A stretch of DNA of 64,000 bases from Haliscomenobacter sp. GTDB taxonomy: Bacteria > Bacteroidota > Bacteroidia > Chitinophagales > Saprospiraceae. Within the stretch, counting starts at the first letter, position 1. Every line of letters begins with the position of its first letter. Below the pieces are notes generated by a model, which worked only from the letters and a program-made list of their open reading frames with translations, had not been told where the DNA came from and ran no database searches. The position numbers were made by a program, and so were the translations under genes. The stretch lies in NCBI GenBank assembly GCA_016713275.1, contig JADJPL010000008.1, positions 248,001 through 312,000 on the forward strand. The letters run 5' to 3'. Positions 48,547 through 57,268 of the stretch are shown here, one piece after another.

Positions 48547-49263
48547 ATGCGCAACCTGACCCTGTTCTTTGCTTTGCTTTTCGCAACCCTTTCCTCTTTC
48601 GGCCAGGAATTAAACATCCCGTTGCCCAAAAGCAAATACGGCCTGCCGGTAGTCAACGACGTGAAGATTTACCAGCAGATCGTCCGCGCCAACCCCGACA
48701 ACGAGCTGGTCGATTTGAAAAAACACATCCCCGGCGCCCGGTTCGAGGTCAAATACGCCACTGCCGACAACCTCATCGGCCGCCCCCTCTATCCTGCCGC
48801 GGAGGCTTTCATGCGCAAGCCCGCCGCCCTGGCGCTCAAGAAAGCGCATAAGGCCTTGAAAAAACAAGGCCTCGGACTGATGTTCCACGACGGATACAGG
48901 CCCTATGAAGTTACCGTCATTTTCTACGAAACGATCAAAGATACCACCTTCGTAGCGGACCCGCATAAAGGCTCCCGCCACAACCGCGGCATGGCGATCG
49001 ACCTCACGCTTTTCGACCTCAAAACGGGGAAGGAACTTTCCATGCCTTCGGGCTACGACGAAACCACGCCCCGCTCCTTCCATTCGTACATGGAAGCCGA
49101 CAGCGCCTCCCTGGCCCACCGGGAAATCCTTAAAAATGCCATGGTCGCCGCCGGTTTCGAGATCTACCCCTGGGAATGGTGGCACTACGATTTCAAAGGC
49201 TGGGAAACCTGCTACACCTATGATATCTGGCATGCGGAGATCAGGAAGGCGAATAGGGATTGA
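48547..49263 (+). CDS. D-alanyl-D-alanine dipeptidase (VanX/M15D family)
   Basis: 238 residues from ATG 48547 with a signal peptide (MRNLTLFFALLFATLSSFGQ). The zinc motif SxHxxGxAxD is present as SRHNRGMAID, the catalytic Glu and third ligand as EWWHYDF, and the substrate-binding Arg as GYRPYEV. It hydrolyses D-Ala-D-Ala. In a Gram-negative cell without a van cluster the role is probably recycling or scavenging cell-wall dipeptides, not glycopeptide resistance. It is periplasmic or exported. A GTGGTTAGTGGTTGG trailer array follows (49264-49318). Confidence 0.9.
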   Translation: MRNLTLFFALLFATLSSFGQELNIPLPKSKYGLPVVNDVKIYQQIVRANPDNELVDLKKHIPGARFEVKYATADNLIGRPLYPAAEAFMRKPAALALKKAHKALKKQGLGLMFHDGYRPYEVTVIFYETIKDTTFVADPHKGSRHNRGMAIDLTLFDLKTGKELSMPSGYDETTPRSFHSYMEADSASLAHREILKNAMVAAGFEIYPWEWWHYDFKGWETCYTYDIWHAEIRKANRD

Positions 49264-49340
49264 GTGGTTAGTGGTTAGTGGTTGGTGGTTAGTGGTTGGT
49301 GATTGGTGATTGGTGATTAGCGGCCTCGGAGAGGCCAAAA
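49264..49340 (+). repeat. GGTTGGT trailer array and CTCGGAGAGGC module
   Basis: About seven heptamers (GTGGTTA, GTGGTTG, GTGATTG) directly after the dipeptidase stop, then the small hairpin GCCTC-GGA-GAGGC also seen at 11238 and 51179. Confidence 0.65.
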
Positions 49341-49350
49341 TATATTTGGA

Positions 49351-50040
49351 TCAGAAAGCGAGGATAGCTCCTGCCTTTTTCAGCACGTTTTCCTCCAGTT
49401 GCAACCGATGCAGTTCCCGTTGTTCGGGGTTTTCTGTATCCAGCATTGCGCAGGCTTCCTGCCAGACTTCACTCCGCCATCCGGTAATCATTTGCGACAA
49501 TATCCACTCATCCGCCCGCCCCATTAGAACATCCACCAAAGCCAACATGCCGGAGTGGGGTTCGAGCACCTGGTCCTGCACGGTATCGATTGTTTCGGCA
49601 ATGATCTGATTCACCAGGTTGTGATCAGACTGGCGCAGATCAAAGCCTTCCCGCTTCAAAGCGGTAAGCTCTGGGTGCATCTCGTCAAAAAGGGCCAGCA
49701 CCAGATCGTAATTGATGTGGGCATTGATGCCCAGCAAAACGTGTTGCAACGCGTGAAGGCGAGGGTTCGCGGCCGCTTCATGAACCTGTCTCCAAACCGC
49801 CGGCGTACCGGGATCCTCGCGCTCAAATAAATCCAGCGCGTGGAAGTAATAGGCTGCAAATCGCTGAAGCAGCCGTTCGGCCCAGATTCCATCCCGAAAC
49901 TGGCCTTCCTGTATAGCCCGATGCATGTTTTGGGTCATCAGGAAATAACAGCGCAAAAAGAGCATCCGGCGATCGCCGGATTGTTCCCAGCGATCCGCCT
50001 GGTGCTGCATGCGGCTCAAAATCCAGTGCGTAGACTCCAT
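49351..50040 (-). CDS. DUF5995 family protein
   Basis: 229 residues, all-helical by pattern. It has the family signature around LHALQHVLLGINAHINYDLVL (the xGxNAHINxDL motif). Preceding it is RCYFLMTQNMHRAIQEGQF, and following it DHNLVNQIIAETIDTVQDQV. His and Asp in the signature suggest a metal or ligand site, but the biochemical role of DUF5995 is not established. It is divergent from the EAD11-CHAT gene with 141 bases between, where nothing else was recognised. Confidence 0.75.
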   Translation of the reverse strand: MESTHWILSRMQHQADRWEQSGDRRMLFLRCYFLMTQNMHRAIQEGQFRDGIWAERLLQRFAAYYFHALDLFEREDPGTPAVWRQVHEAAANPRLHALQHVLLGINAHINYDLVLALFDEMHPELTALKREGFDLRQSDHNLVNQIIAETIDTVQDQVLEPHSGMLALVDVLMGRADEWILSQMITGWRSEVWQEACAMLDTENPEQRELHRLQLEENVLKKAGAILAF

Positions 50041-50181
50041 GATTTAACTCTGTTTATTTGATGCTATCCCCAACTCCGCAAAGGAGCTGGCGCCTCCGTT
50101 TACCAAAATACGTATATTTATACGCCGCGGAAAGCGTTTACACCGACTTATGCAAATCCTGTTCAAAAACAACGTATTCCT

Positions 50182-51120
50182 ATGTCTGATCCGAAAACCG
50201 AAATCCGGGACCTCGTCGCCGCCCGCCTTGAGGAGGCATTGATCCTGGCCAAAAAAACAGCCCAGGCGGGCTTTTCCTCCTGGGATACGCCCGTCACCCT
50301 CCTTCAATCGGAACTGGAATACCTCTCCCAATGCGAAGTTCGGGGTGTCCTGACCCCCACCGATCTCAGCGCCAAACGCCAGCAGATCGCGTTCAGGCTC
50401 CTGACCCTGCTAGATGACCCGACTTCCGTTCCGGATCGGAACACTTCTCCCGCCGATCCCCAAATTCCCAGAACGACCATCCTATTCCTGGGGGCCAACC
50501 CGTTTCGCAATTTGGTTCTGGAACTCGACCGGGAAGTACAACTCATCTCCGAAGGGCTTCAGCATTTTGGGAAACGGCAGGCATTCGATTTCCGGGCCAA
50601 AATGCACGTCACCCCTACCGATCTCCAGCGCATGCTCCTGGAAGTAGACTTGGCCCCCCGTTTTGTCCATTTTGCAGGCAACGCTACGGTGGATCACCCC
50701 GACTTTGGTACCGGCGTGGTATTTGAAAAGGAAGACGGAGCTCCCCACATCGTCAGCGGGGCTGTCCTGGCTACGATCTTGCACCAGTTCCCCAGCGTGG
50801 AATGCGTTTTTGTCAACACCTGCGATTCCGGTCCCATCGCCCTGGAAATCGGCCAGCACGTACCCTACGCCATCGGCATGAACGACCGGATCTACGACGA
50901 AAGCGCCGTGGTATTTGCCGTTGCCTTCTACGAAGCCATCGCCAGCGGAAAGGATATTCCTTTTGCCTTCGAATTCGCCAAAGGCCGCCTCCTGCTCGAA
51001 CGCTTCCCGGAACAAGCTTCCATCCCCATTTTAATCACCAATGGCCACTGCCCCGATCCGGTCTACGTCCATGGCCCCAGCCATATCAGCAACTTGTCTA
51101 ATCCGAGGGTGATGAGGTAG
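50182..51120 (+). CDS. EAD11-like domain fused to a CHAT (caspase-like) protease domain lacking the catalytic His
   Basis: 312 residues. Residues 1-75 match the EAD11 pattern (LLQSELEYLSQCEVRGVLT, then AKRQQIAFRLLTLLDD). Residues 95-300 are a CHAT domain: TTILFLGANPFRNLVLELDR, RFVHFAGNATVDHPDF, ECVFVNTCDSGPIALEI, YAIGMNDRIYDESAVVFAVA. CHAT proteases use the His of HFSGHG and the Cys of NACYS. Here the first motif is HFAGNA, so the catalytic His is Asn, while the Cys is kept (NTCDS). Either this is a pseudoprotease or a single CAC-to-AAC change is an error. EADs recruit effectors to NTPase sensors in bacterial conflict systems. A partner is not adjacent. Confidence 0.75.
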   Translation: MSDPKTEIRDLVAARLEEALILAKKTAQAGFSSWDTPVTLLQSELEYLSQCEVRGVLTPTDLSAKRQQIAFRLLTLLDDPTSVPDRNTSPADPQIPRTTILFLGANPFRNLVLELDREVQLISEGLQHFGKRQAFDFRAKMHVTPTDLQRMLLEVDLAPRFVHFAGNATVDHPDFGTGVVFEKEDGAPHIVSGAVLATILHQFPSVECVFVNTCDSGPIALEIGQHVPYAIGMNDRIYDESAVVFAVAFYEAIASGKDIPFAFEFAKGRLLLERFPEQASIPILITNGHCPDPVYVHGPSHISNLSNPRVMR

Positions 51121-51400
51121 TGGGGGGGGGGGTGGTTGTGGTGGGGTTAGGGGTGTAGTGGTTAGTGGTTGGTTGGTGGCCTCGGAGAGGCCCAACGTTT
51201 GTGACAGCCATCGTGTGCCCCAAAGCCTGTTCAAAAAACCCTGGTTCTAGGCTTGTTCGCCGAAATCCTTCGATTTCGTTCGGAATCTGATCCCGCTTAT
51301 TGCGTAACGGCGAACAGGGACGCCGGTCAGGGGACCGGCGGATAGTTCCGCACGGAATCTGATCCCGCTTATTGCGGGACGGCGAACAGGGTAGCTACCG
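51121..51400. repeat. GGTTGGT trailer array followed by hairpin modules and two copies of repeat B
   Basis: 51125-51176 holds G-rich heptamers after the EAD11-CHAT stop. 51179 has the GCCTC-GGA-GAGGC module. 51254-51392 has two repeat-B units in which the usual stem is replaced by GATCCCGC-TTATT-GCGGGAC or GAAATC-CTTC-GATTTC, with the GCCGGTC-AGGG-GACCGGC hairpin between them. Confidence 0.7.
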
Positions 51401-51690
51401 AAAACCGCATCGTAAATCGTACTTCGCACCAGAATCGTCCTGGCAAATCGCACCGGGGGGGGTTTTGCCGCCCCGCGAGTGAAGTAATCGTCTTCGTAAA
51501 TCGTACTTCATAAATCGTCCCTCGTAAATTGTTCCTAAAAAATGAGTACAAAACGAACGGGCTTGCCTTTTCTGTTCAGGAATACGTTTAGCCGCTAGAA
51601 TTTAGCGGTTGGACGATAGGAACACTGAAAGCTGTTTTTTTCATAAAACACAAATAATCCATCCCATTTTCAATAATTTCATACCCCACT
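51401..51690. other. Intergenic stretch with degenerate CGTAAATCGTACTTC units
   Basis: 51408-51535 has several degenerate copies of AAATCGTACTTCG/AAATCGTCCCTCG, and 51593-51608 a small hairpin (CCGCTA..TAGCGG). No gene or RNA was recognised. Confidence 0.5.
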
Positions 51691-51691
51691 C

Positions 51692-51815
51692 AACCACCAA
51701 CCACCACCCACTCAACCACCACCCACTAACCACTAACCACTAACCACTAACCACCAACCACCAACCACCAACCACCAACCACCAACCACCAACCACCAAC
51801 CACCAACCACCAACA
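51692..51815 (+). repeat. ACCACCA heptamer array in the 5' leader of the STN-TonB receptor gene
   Basis: About 17 heptamers (ACCACCA, ACCACTA), essentially free of G, ending 11 bases before the ATG at 51827. Confidence 0.8.
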
Positions 51816-51826
51816 TCTAACCTTCT

Positions 51827-54544
51827 ATGAAACAACTAATTACTTTGCTTGCGCTTGTTTGGCTCAGCGGCGCCCCGCTGTTTTCCCAGGGGCTGGAAAA
51901 GCTGAAGGTCAAGGGGCAGTACGAGAACAAGAGCCTGGATCTGGTTTTTCTCGAACTGAAGATCAACTACGACCTCGCTTTTGAGTACGACCGAAAGGTC
52001 CTCCAGGATACTGGCTTCCGCCTCCTTTGGGGCAATCCCATTGAGAACGCCATGAAGATCATTTTGCAGGGCACCGACCTGGACTTTGGTTTCCGGGGTC
52101 AGACGGTCCTGATTTTTAAAAAGAGTGCGGATATTGCCCAGGCAGACCATCCTTCGGACGAACTGCCTACAAGGAAAAACTTTACCCTGGCGGGGATCAT
52201 TAAAGACAAAAATACCGGAGAGACCCTACCGTTTGCCACCGTCACGGGCAAGCGGGGCGCCCTACAGCGGGTCGAACGCCAATGCCGACGGGTACTTCAC
52301 CCTTTTCGATGTGCCTTCCGATACGTCCGTGCTCCTGGTTTCCTATATTGGGTACCAGACCAAAGCCTTTCGCCTGCACCCTGCCATGGACGTACAAAAC
52401 CTCGTGGTTCAGATGGAGGATTTTGGCGTGCAGCTACAGGAAATTCTGGTCGAGGCGGAGAAGAAAGAGCAACTCATCAAGGCCCTTACCGGAGCCAGCC
52501 AGATCGGCATTGCCCCGGCAGCCCCGCCAAATTGCCCAGTTTCGGGGAACGGGATATTTTCCGGTCGCTGTGCCAGTGCTTCCCCGGTATCAGCGGGTCG
52601 AATGAAAGCTCTTCGGGGCTGTACGTCCGCGGAGGCACTCCGGATCAAAACCTGGTGCTCTTCGATGGATTTACCGTGTACCACGTAGACCACCTGTTCG
52701 GGTTTTTCAGCGCGTTCAATGCCAATGCCGTGAAGGACGTGCAATTATTCAAAGGCGGCTTTGAGTCCAAATACGGCGGCAGAATCTCCAGCGTGGTGGA
52801 TCTGACCGGGAAAGACGGCAACTCCGAAGCCCTGAACGTCGGGGTGGGGTTAAGCCTGCTCTCCGTCAATGCCTTCGCAGAAACGCCTTTTGCGAAAGGG
52901 AAAGGATCGGTACTGGTTGCCGGGCGCCGGTCGTTTCAAAGCAATTTTTACAACGATATTTTCGAAGCGTTCACCCGCAACAGCACCCGCCCCGCCAATA
53001 GCCCTCCGGTTTTTGCAGGCAGAAGAGGCCTCCCCCAACAGGACGTGCAGCCCAATACCTACTTCTACGACCTCAACGCCAAAGTCAGCTTCCGCCCCAA
53101 CCCGTCCGAATTAATCTCCCTGAGTTTTTACAACGGCCAGGACGATCTCGACAACACCCGGAGCGCCGACAACAGCAGTTTTCAGGGAAGGCCGGGTCCG
53201 CTTGGGCAGGCATTCAACTTCGTTAGGGAAAGCACCGACCTCACCCAATGGGGCAACTGGGGCTCCAGCCTCGCCTGGTCCAAACGCTTTACCGACCGTT
53301 GGTACGCCAACGCCAACCTCTCCTACTCCAATTACTACAGCGAACGCGAACGCGGAGACAAAACCACCATAACCCGGTCGGATTCCCTGGTCGTACAGAA
53401 CAACGGCAGCCGGGAAAACAACGACCTGCGGGACGTTACCTTTAAACTGGACAACGAATACAAACTCCATTCCCGCAACCAGCTGGAGTTTGGCCTCCAA
53501 ACGTCCTACCAGGATATCGATTATTCCTTCATCCTCAACGACACCCTCGACGTCCTCAACCGACAAGACCATGGCTTGACGGCTGCGGGTTACCTTCAGG
53601 ACAAGTGGACCCTTTCCAACAACCTCATCCTCCGGGGCGGGCTTCGAACCACCTACTACGCTCCGCTGAAAAAGGTCTACCTCGAGCCCAGGGCTTCCTT
53701 AACCTACGTACTCAACGACAAAATCAAACTCAAGGCCGCTTTCGGCCACTACTACCAGTTCGCTACCCGGATCTTGCGGGAAGATATTCAGCAGGGCAGC
53801 CGGGACTTCTGGCTGCTGGCCAACGGCGACCAGGTACCCGTCAGCTCCGCGTACCACCTGATTGCAGGGGGAAGTTACGAAACCAACACCTTGTTGTTCG
53901 ACGCCGAAGCCTATTACAAGCCCATGGACGGCCTCTCCGAATATACCACCCGCTTTCAGCCCGCCGGGTTTGGCCCCGAACGGCGGCTCAACTACACCGA
54001 GTTTTTCTACCATGGAAAGGGAACCGCAAAGGGTATTGATTTTTTGCTGCAAAAAAAGGTGGGCAAACTCACCGGGTGGATCAGCTATACCCTCGGGCAG
54101 GTGAAATATGAATTCCCCATTTACGGCAGCGCCCCGTTCTACGCCAACCAGGACCAAACCCACGAAACCAAGCTGGTCGCCAGCTACAAGGCGGGAAAAT
54201 TCACATTCTCCGGCGTATTTATTTATGCCACCGGAAAGCCGTATACCGCTCCAACCGGCTATTACGAGATCGAGCTGCTCAATGGGAGCACGACCGACTT
54301 CTTCGAGGTCAGTGGAAAGAACGCCCTGCGGCTGCCGGATTACCACCGGGTGGACCTGTCGGCTTACTACGATTTCCGCTTAGGCCAGAACAAAGCCAGC
54401 GCCGGCCTCTCGCTGTTCAATGTATACAACCGCAAAAACGTCTGGTACAAAGAATACCAGGTGATCGAAGGAGAGCTGCTGGAAACCAACGTCTCCCTGT
54501 TGGGCTTCACGCCGAGCCTGTTTTTGAACTGGTCGCTCCGCTAA
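51827..54544 (+). CDS. TonB-dependent receptor with N-terminal STN domain (two compensating frameshifts inside an open frame)
   Basis: 905 codons without a stop, but about 95 of them (near 52250-52530) are in the wrong frame. Reading the next frame there restores the regulatory domain and pre-plug linker (GSNANADGYFTLFDVPSD, LLVSYIGYQTKAF, LQEILVEAEKKEQ). The protein has a signal peptide (MKQLITLLALVWLSGAPLFSQ) and an STN domain (residues about 25-100, ENKSLDLVFLELKINYDLAF). The carboxypeptidase-like domain follows, then the plug (LYVRGGTPDQNLVLFDGFTV) and a long barrel ending LFLNWSLR. STN domains often contact FecR-type anti-sigma factors, but none is nearby. A DUF4249-like lipoprotein gene follows 29 bases later, a pairing common in Bacteroidota. 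Confidence 0.85.
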   Translation: MKQLITLLALVWLSGAPLFSQGLEKLKVKGQYENKSLDLVFLELKINYDLAFEYDRKVLQDTGFRLLWGNPIENAMKIILQGTDLDFGFRGQTVLIFKKSADIAQADHPSDELPTRKNFTLAGIIKDKNTGETLPFATVTGKRGALQRVERQCRRVLHPFRCAFRYVRAPGFLYWVPDQSLSPAPCHGRTKPRGSDGGFWRAATGNSGRGGEERATHQGPYRSQPDRHCPGSPAKLPSFGERDIFRSLCQCFPGISGSNESSSGLYVRGGTPDQNLVLFDGFTVYHVDHLFGFFSAFNANAVKDVQLFKGGFESKYGGRISSVVDLTGKDGNSEALNVGVGLSLLSVNAFAETPFAKGKGSVLVAGRRSFQSNFYNDIFEAFTRNSTRPANSPPVFAGRRGLPQQDVQPNTYFYDLNAKVSFRPNPSELISLSFYNGQDDLDNTRSADNSSFQGRPGPLGQAFNFVRESTDLTQWGNWGSSLAWSKRFTDRWYANANLSYSNYYSERERGDKTTITRSDSLVVQNNGSRENNDLRDVTFKLDNEYKLHSRNQLEFGLQTSYQDIDYSFILNDTLDVLNRQDHGLTAAGYLQDKWTLSNNLILRGGLRTTYYAPLKKVYLEPRASLTYVLNDKIKLKAAFGHYYQFATRILREDIQQGSRDFWLLANGDQVPVSSAYHLIAGGSYETNTLLFDAEAYYKPMDGLSEYTTRFQPAGFGPERRLNYTEFFYHGKGTAKGIDFLLQKKVGKLTGWISYTLGQVKYEFPIYGSAPFYANQDQTHETKLVASYKAGKFTFSGVFIYATGKPYTAPTGYYEIELLNGSTTDFFEVSGKNALRLPDYHRVDLSAYYDFRLGQNKASAGLSLFNVYNRKNVWYKEYQVIEGELLETNVSLLGFTPSLFLNWSLR

Positions 54545-54573
54545 AAGGCCATTTGTTTTTACCAACTAAAAAA

Positions 54574-55422
54574 ATGAGGTTCATGAAACCAAGATATGTT
54601 ATCGCTTCCAGCGCCCTTTTTGCCGCACTGCTTACGGTTGCGCTCTCCGGCTGCACGGAGGAAGCCGCCATTCTGGATACCCAAACCGCCGTCGTGGAAG
54701 GGTATTTGTTTGCCGGGCAGCCCGTTGACTCCCTCCGCCTTACCCAATCGTATGCCTATATCCGCCAGGATACCACCCTGATCACGCTGGACGGTCTGAC
54801 GCCGTCCATGAAGGTAGACGATACCGTTTATCCCCTGTTGCCCAAGGGCAATGGCTACTATTACCAGCCCGATTTGGTCATCGAAAGCGGAAAAACCTAC
54901 CGCTTGTCCTTCGACTGGAACGGAAAAACCGTTTCTGCCGAAACGTTCGTGCCTGCGCAGCGAGAAGCCCAAATCTCTACGGTGGAAATCTCCATGTCCA
55001 AGATCACTACCGGCCTGCCTCCCGGCGGATTTACGCTCATTGATCCCATCGAAGTCTCCTGGGAAAACCCGGAAGGCGACTACTACTACGTACTCGTGCG
55101 CAACCTGGAAGAAAACCCGGAATACGTCAACGACCGCCTCGCTGAGTTCGAACTCCAAAACGGCGGGTTGCGGCTTTGCGCCATGCTGAGCGCTCCCCAG
55201 AATACCAACTTCTACTCAATCAACCCCATTCGGGAAATCACCCAGTTCGGGCGGCACCAGGTGATCGTCTTCCGCGTGACGCCGGAATACGCCGGGCTTT
55301 TTGGCGCGGCGGGATCCACTTCACAGACGATTACCCAGCCTCCGACAAACGTCAAGAATGGGCTTGGAATATTAAGCGGCGTGAGCAGCGATACGCTGTA
55401 TTTTAATGTAAAAAAAAGCTAG
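54574..55422 (+). CDS. DUF4249-like lipoprotein, partner of the TonB receptor
   Basis: 282 residues from ATG 54574 (ATG 54583 is also possible). The lipoprotein signal is ALLTVALSGC. The mature part begins with a beta-rich domain (AVVEGYLFAGQPVDSLRLTQ), typical of DUF4249 proteins encoded next to STN-containing TonB receptors. Further blocks are GKTYRLSFDWNGKTVSAETF and VSWENPEGDYYYVLVRN. The partner role, as a surface-exposed or periplasmic lipoprotein binding the receptor's substrate, is an inference from context. Confidence 0.75.
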   Translation: MRFMKPRYVIASSALFAALLTVALSGCTEEAAILDTQTAVVEGYLFAGQPVDSLRLTQSYAYIRQDTTLITLDGLTPSMKVDDTVYPLLPKGNGYYYQPDLVIESGKTYRLSFDWNGKTVSAETFVPAQREAQISTVEISMSKITTGLPPGGFTLIDPIEVSWENPEGDYYYVLVRNLEENPEYVNDRLAEFELQNGGLRLCAMLSAPQNTNFYSINPIREITQFGRHQVIVFRVTPEYAGLFGAAGSTSQTITQPPTNVKNGLGILSGVSSDTLYFNVKKS

Positions 55423-55680
55423 CCCAATAATCAATTGAATCTTTAATTAACATCTTATAAAAATTATGTTTTAAATTGAGCCAGGAGAAAATACACGTGA
55501 TTCTATAACCCCAGCTATCCTTTTCAGGGAGGGCTAAACCGTTACAAGATGCTTCTGTTTGAATTCTCCCGTTTGGGCCTCCCCCGGAAAGGGTATCCTG
55601 CTGCACTGCAACCTGTTTTCGGCATTTTGCGTGAAGTTCGCCTTCTTGGAAGTTGGGAGCGAGCCCCCTGGCGCCTTGAT

Positions 55681-57165
55681 GTGAATAGCAAAATACCAGG
55701 CGTTTTTCTGCTGGTACTGTTCTATTCCTGCGCTGTATGGGGGCAACTTCCTACGGTGGCATGGCCTTCCGATGGAACCCATACCCCATGCATTCTGCAA
55801 CCCGGCCCCTTTGAAAGGCATTTGTTTATCCCTCCTGATCCACCCAAGTTCTTAAACTTAAGAGCCTTCTCGATCAGCGCCATCTACCTGCCGCAGGGGA
55901 GCACCCTGGACGGGAACACGTGCAATGAATGGCCTGCAGCGGCGATGACCGCTTTCGACTACGCGATTTCCATCTGGCGAGGCCAGTTAACGCTCAACCG
56001 CAATATCACCATCAATGCGTGCTGGACGCCGGTGGGCGGACTAGGGTACGCCTCCTCCAGCTTCACTCGCCTGCCCAATTATCCGGCTTCCGGAAATACC
56101 ACCTGGTACCCCATAGCCCTCGCGGAACACTTGCTGGGGCAGGAGGTGGCTTCTCCGGAGTTTTCGGTGTTTATGAACTCTGGGTTTTTGAATTGGTATT
56201 TCGGAACAGACGGAAACCCCACCAACTTAAAAGTGGACTTTGTTACCACCGCCCTCCACGAATTAGGGCACGGGTTTGGGTTTCTGGGGTTTGCGAGCTA
56301 TAGCGGCGGATTAGGAAGCTACGGTCCTAACGAGGAAATCGATATTTTTTCCCGGCGCATCAAAACCAATACAGGCGTAGCCCTAACCTCCCTGACTAGT
56401 CCTTCGGTGGAAGTAGGCAACCTCCTTCGGGGAATTGGCGGGAGCTTGCTGGACAACAACAACGTCAAGCTGTATACCCCAGACCCTTTCAGTTCCTCCA
56501 GTTACAGCCACTACGACGGCGCCGTGCATCCTACCGAACTGATGAAACCGGTATTAAACTACGGGCAAGCCATCCATTCGCTGGGGGGAACCAGCGGATT
56601 CATGTCCCTGATCGGATGGGGTCTGGGCCCGCTTCCGGTGGAGCTCACGCGTTTTGAAGCCGCTGCCAACGGAAAGGTTGCCGAGCTCCTATGGGAGTCC
56701 CAGCACGAATTGAATTTCAAAGGCTTTGGGGTGGAGCGGTCTATGGATGGGATCGCCTGGGAAACCCTTGGCTTTGTTCCTGGAAAAGGCAATGCCCAAG
56801 GCCCGCAAACCTATGCCTTTGCCGATTATTTCCCTTTCCCGGAGAACGCCTACTACCGTTTAAAGCTGGAAGACTGGGACGGAAGCGTTCAATACAGCGC
56901 GATTCGGGCCGTTCAGGTCCCCTTCGAACCCGAAGCGCTTTACCTCTTCCCGATCCCCGCTGCGCAGGAGGTATGGGTTCGCCTGCCGCCATCGGCCAAT
57001 CCGGTGGCGTTCAACATAGTAAACCCTTTCGGGCAAATCCTGCTAACCGGATCAGCCCTCCCTCCTTTACAGCGCATCGATATCCGCAGCCTCCCCTCCG
57101 GCTGGTACCTGATCGACCTGGAAGGGTTGCCCACCAAATCGTTTATCAAAGCTGGACGGGAATAG
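55681..57165 (+). CDS. Secreted zinc metalloprotease-like protein with T9SS sorting domain
   Basis: The frame is open from ATG 55549, but the signal peptide begins at GTG 55681 (VNSKIPGVFLLVLFYSCAVWGQ). About 494 residues follow. The zinc motif is FVTTALHELGHGFGFLGF: HExxH extended by GF as in metzincin-like families, though the third ligand is not obvious. The following PVELTRFEAAANGKVAELLW starts a C-terminal Ig-like stretch. The T9SS sorting domain is at the end (LFPIPAAQEVWVRL, FNIVNPFGQILL, SLPSGWYLIDLEG). It is probably secreted or surface bound and acts on proteins; the substrate is unknown. Confidence 0.75.
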   Translation: MNSKIPGVFLLVLFYSCAVWGQLPTVAWPSDGTHTPCILQPGPFERHLFIPPDPPKFLNLRAFSISAIYLPQGSTLDGNTCNEWPAAAMTAFDYAISIWRGQLTLNRNITINACWTPVGGLGYASSSFTRLPNYPASGNTTWYPIALAEHLLGQEVASPEFSVFMNSGFLNWYFGTDGNPTNLKVDFVTTALHELGHGFGFLGFASYSGGLGSYGPNEEIDIFSRRIKTNTGVALTSLTSPSVEVGNLLRGIGGSLLDNNNVKLYTPDPFSSSSYSHYDGAVHPTELMKPVLNYGQAIHSLGGTSGFMSLIGWGLGPLPVELTRFEAAANGKVAELLWESQHELNFKGFGVERSMDGIAWETLGFVPGKGNAQGPQTYAFADYFPFPENAYYRLKLEDWDGSVQYSAIRAVQVPFEPEALYLFPIPAAQEVWVRLPPSANPVAFNIVNPFGQILLTGSALPPLQRIDIRSLPSGWYLIDLEGLPTKSFIKAGRE

Positions 57166-57268
57166 GGAGTGGTTGGTGGTTGGTGGTAACGGGGAATGCT
57201 CCCTGCTCCCTGCTCCCCAACCACTAACCACTAACCACCAACCACACCACTAACCACTAACCACTCCC
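57166..57268. repeat. Convergent pair of GGTTGGT trailer arrays
   Basis: 57168-57188 reads GTGGTTGGTGGTTGGTGG in the sense of the protease gene. 57218-57268 reads AACCACTAACCACCAACC, which is GGTTGGT in the sense of the minus-strand gene ending at 57268. The halves can pair, and GCTCCCTGCTCCC units lie between them. Confidence 0.7.

Noticed and set aside
46977..48656. Longer version of the membrane protein starting at 48656
   Set aside because: The extra 113 codons lack protein-like character and cover the divergent promoter region; ATG 48317 is a better start.
48547..49263. Glycopeptide (vancomycin) resistance
   Set aside because: Only a VanX-type dipeptidase is present, with no vanH/A ligase or sensor genes; standalone homologues are common in scavenging bacteria.
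51692..51815. Possible CRISPR array or telomere-like repeat
   Set aside because: Units are contiguous degenerate heptamers without spacers, and no cas gene is nearby; it fits the leader-array family instead.
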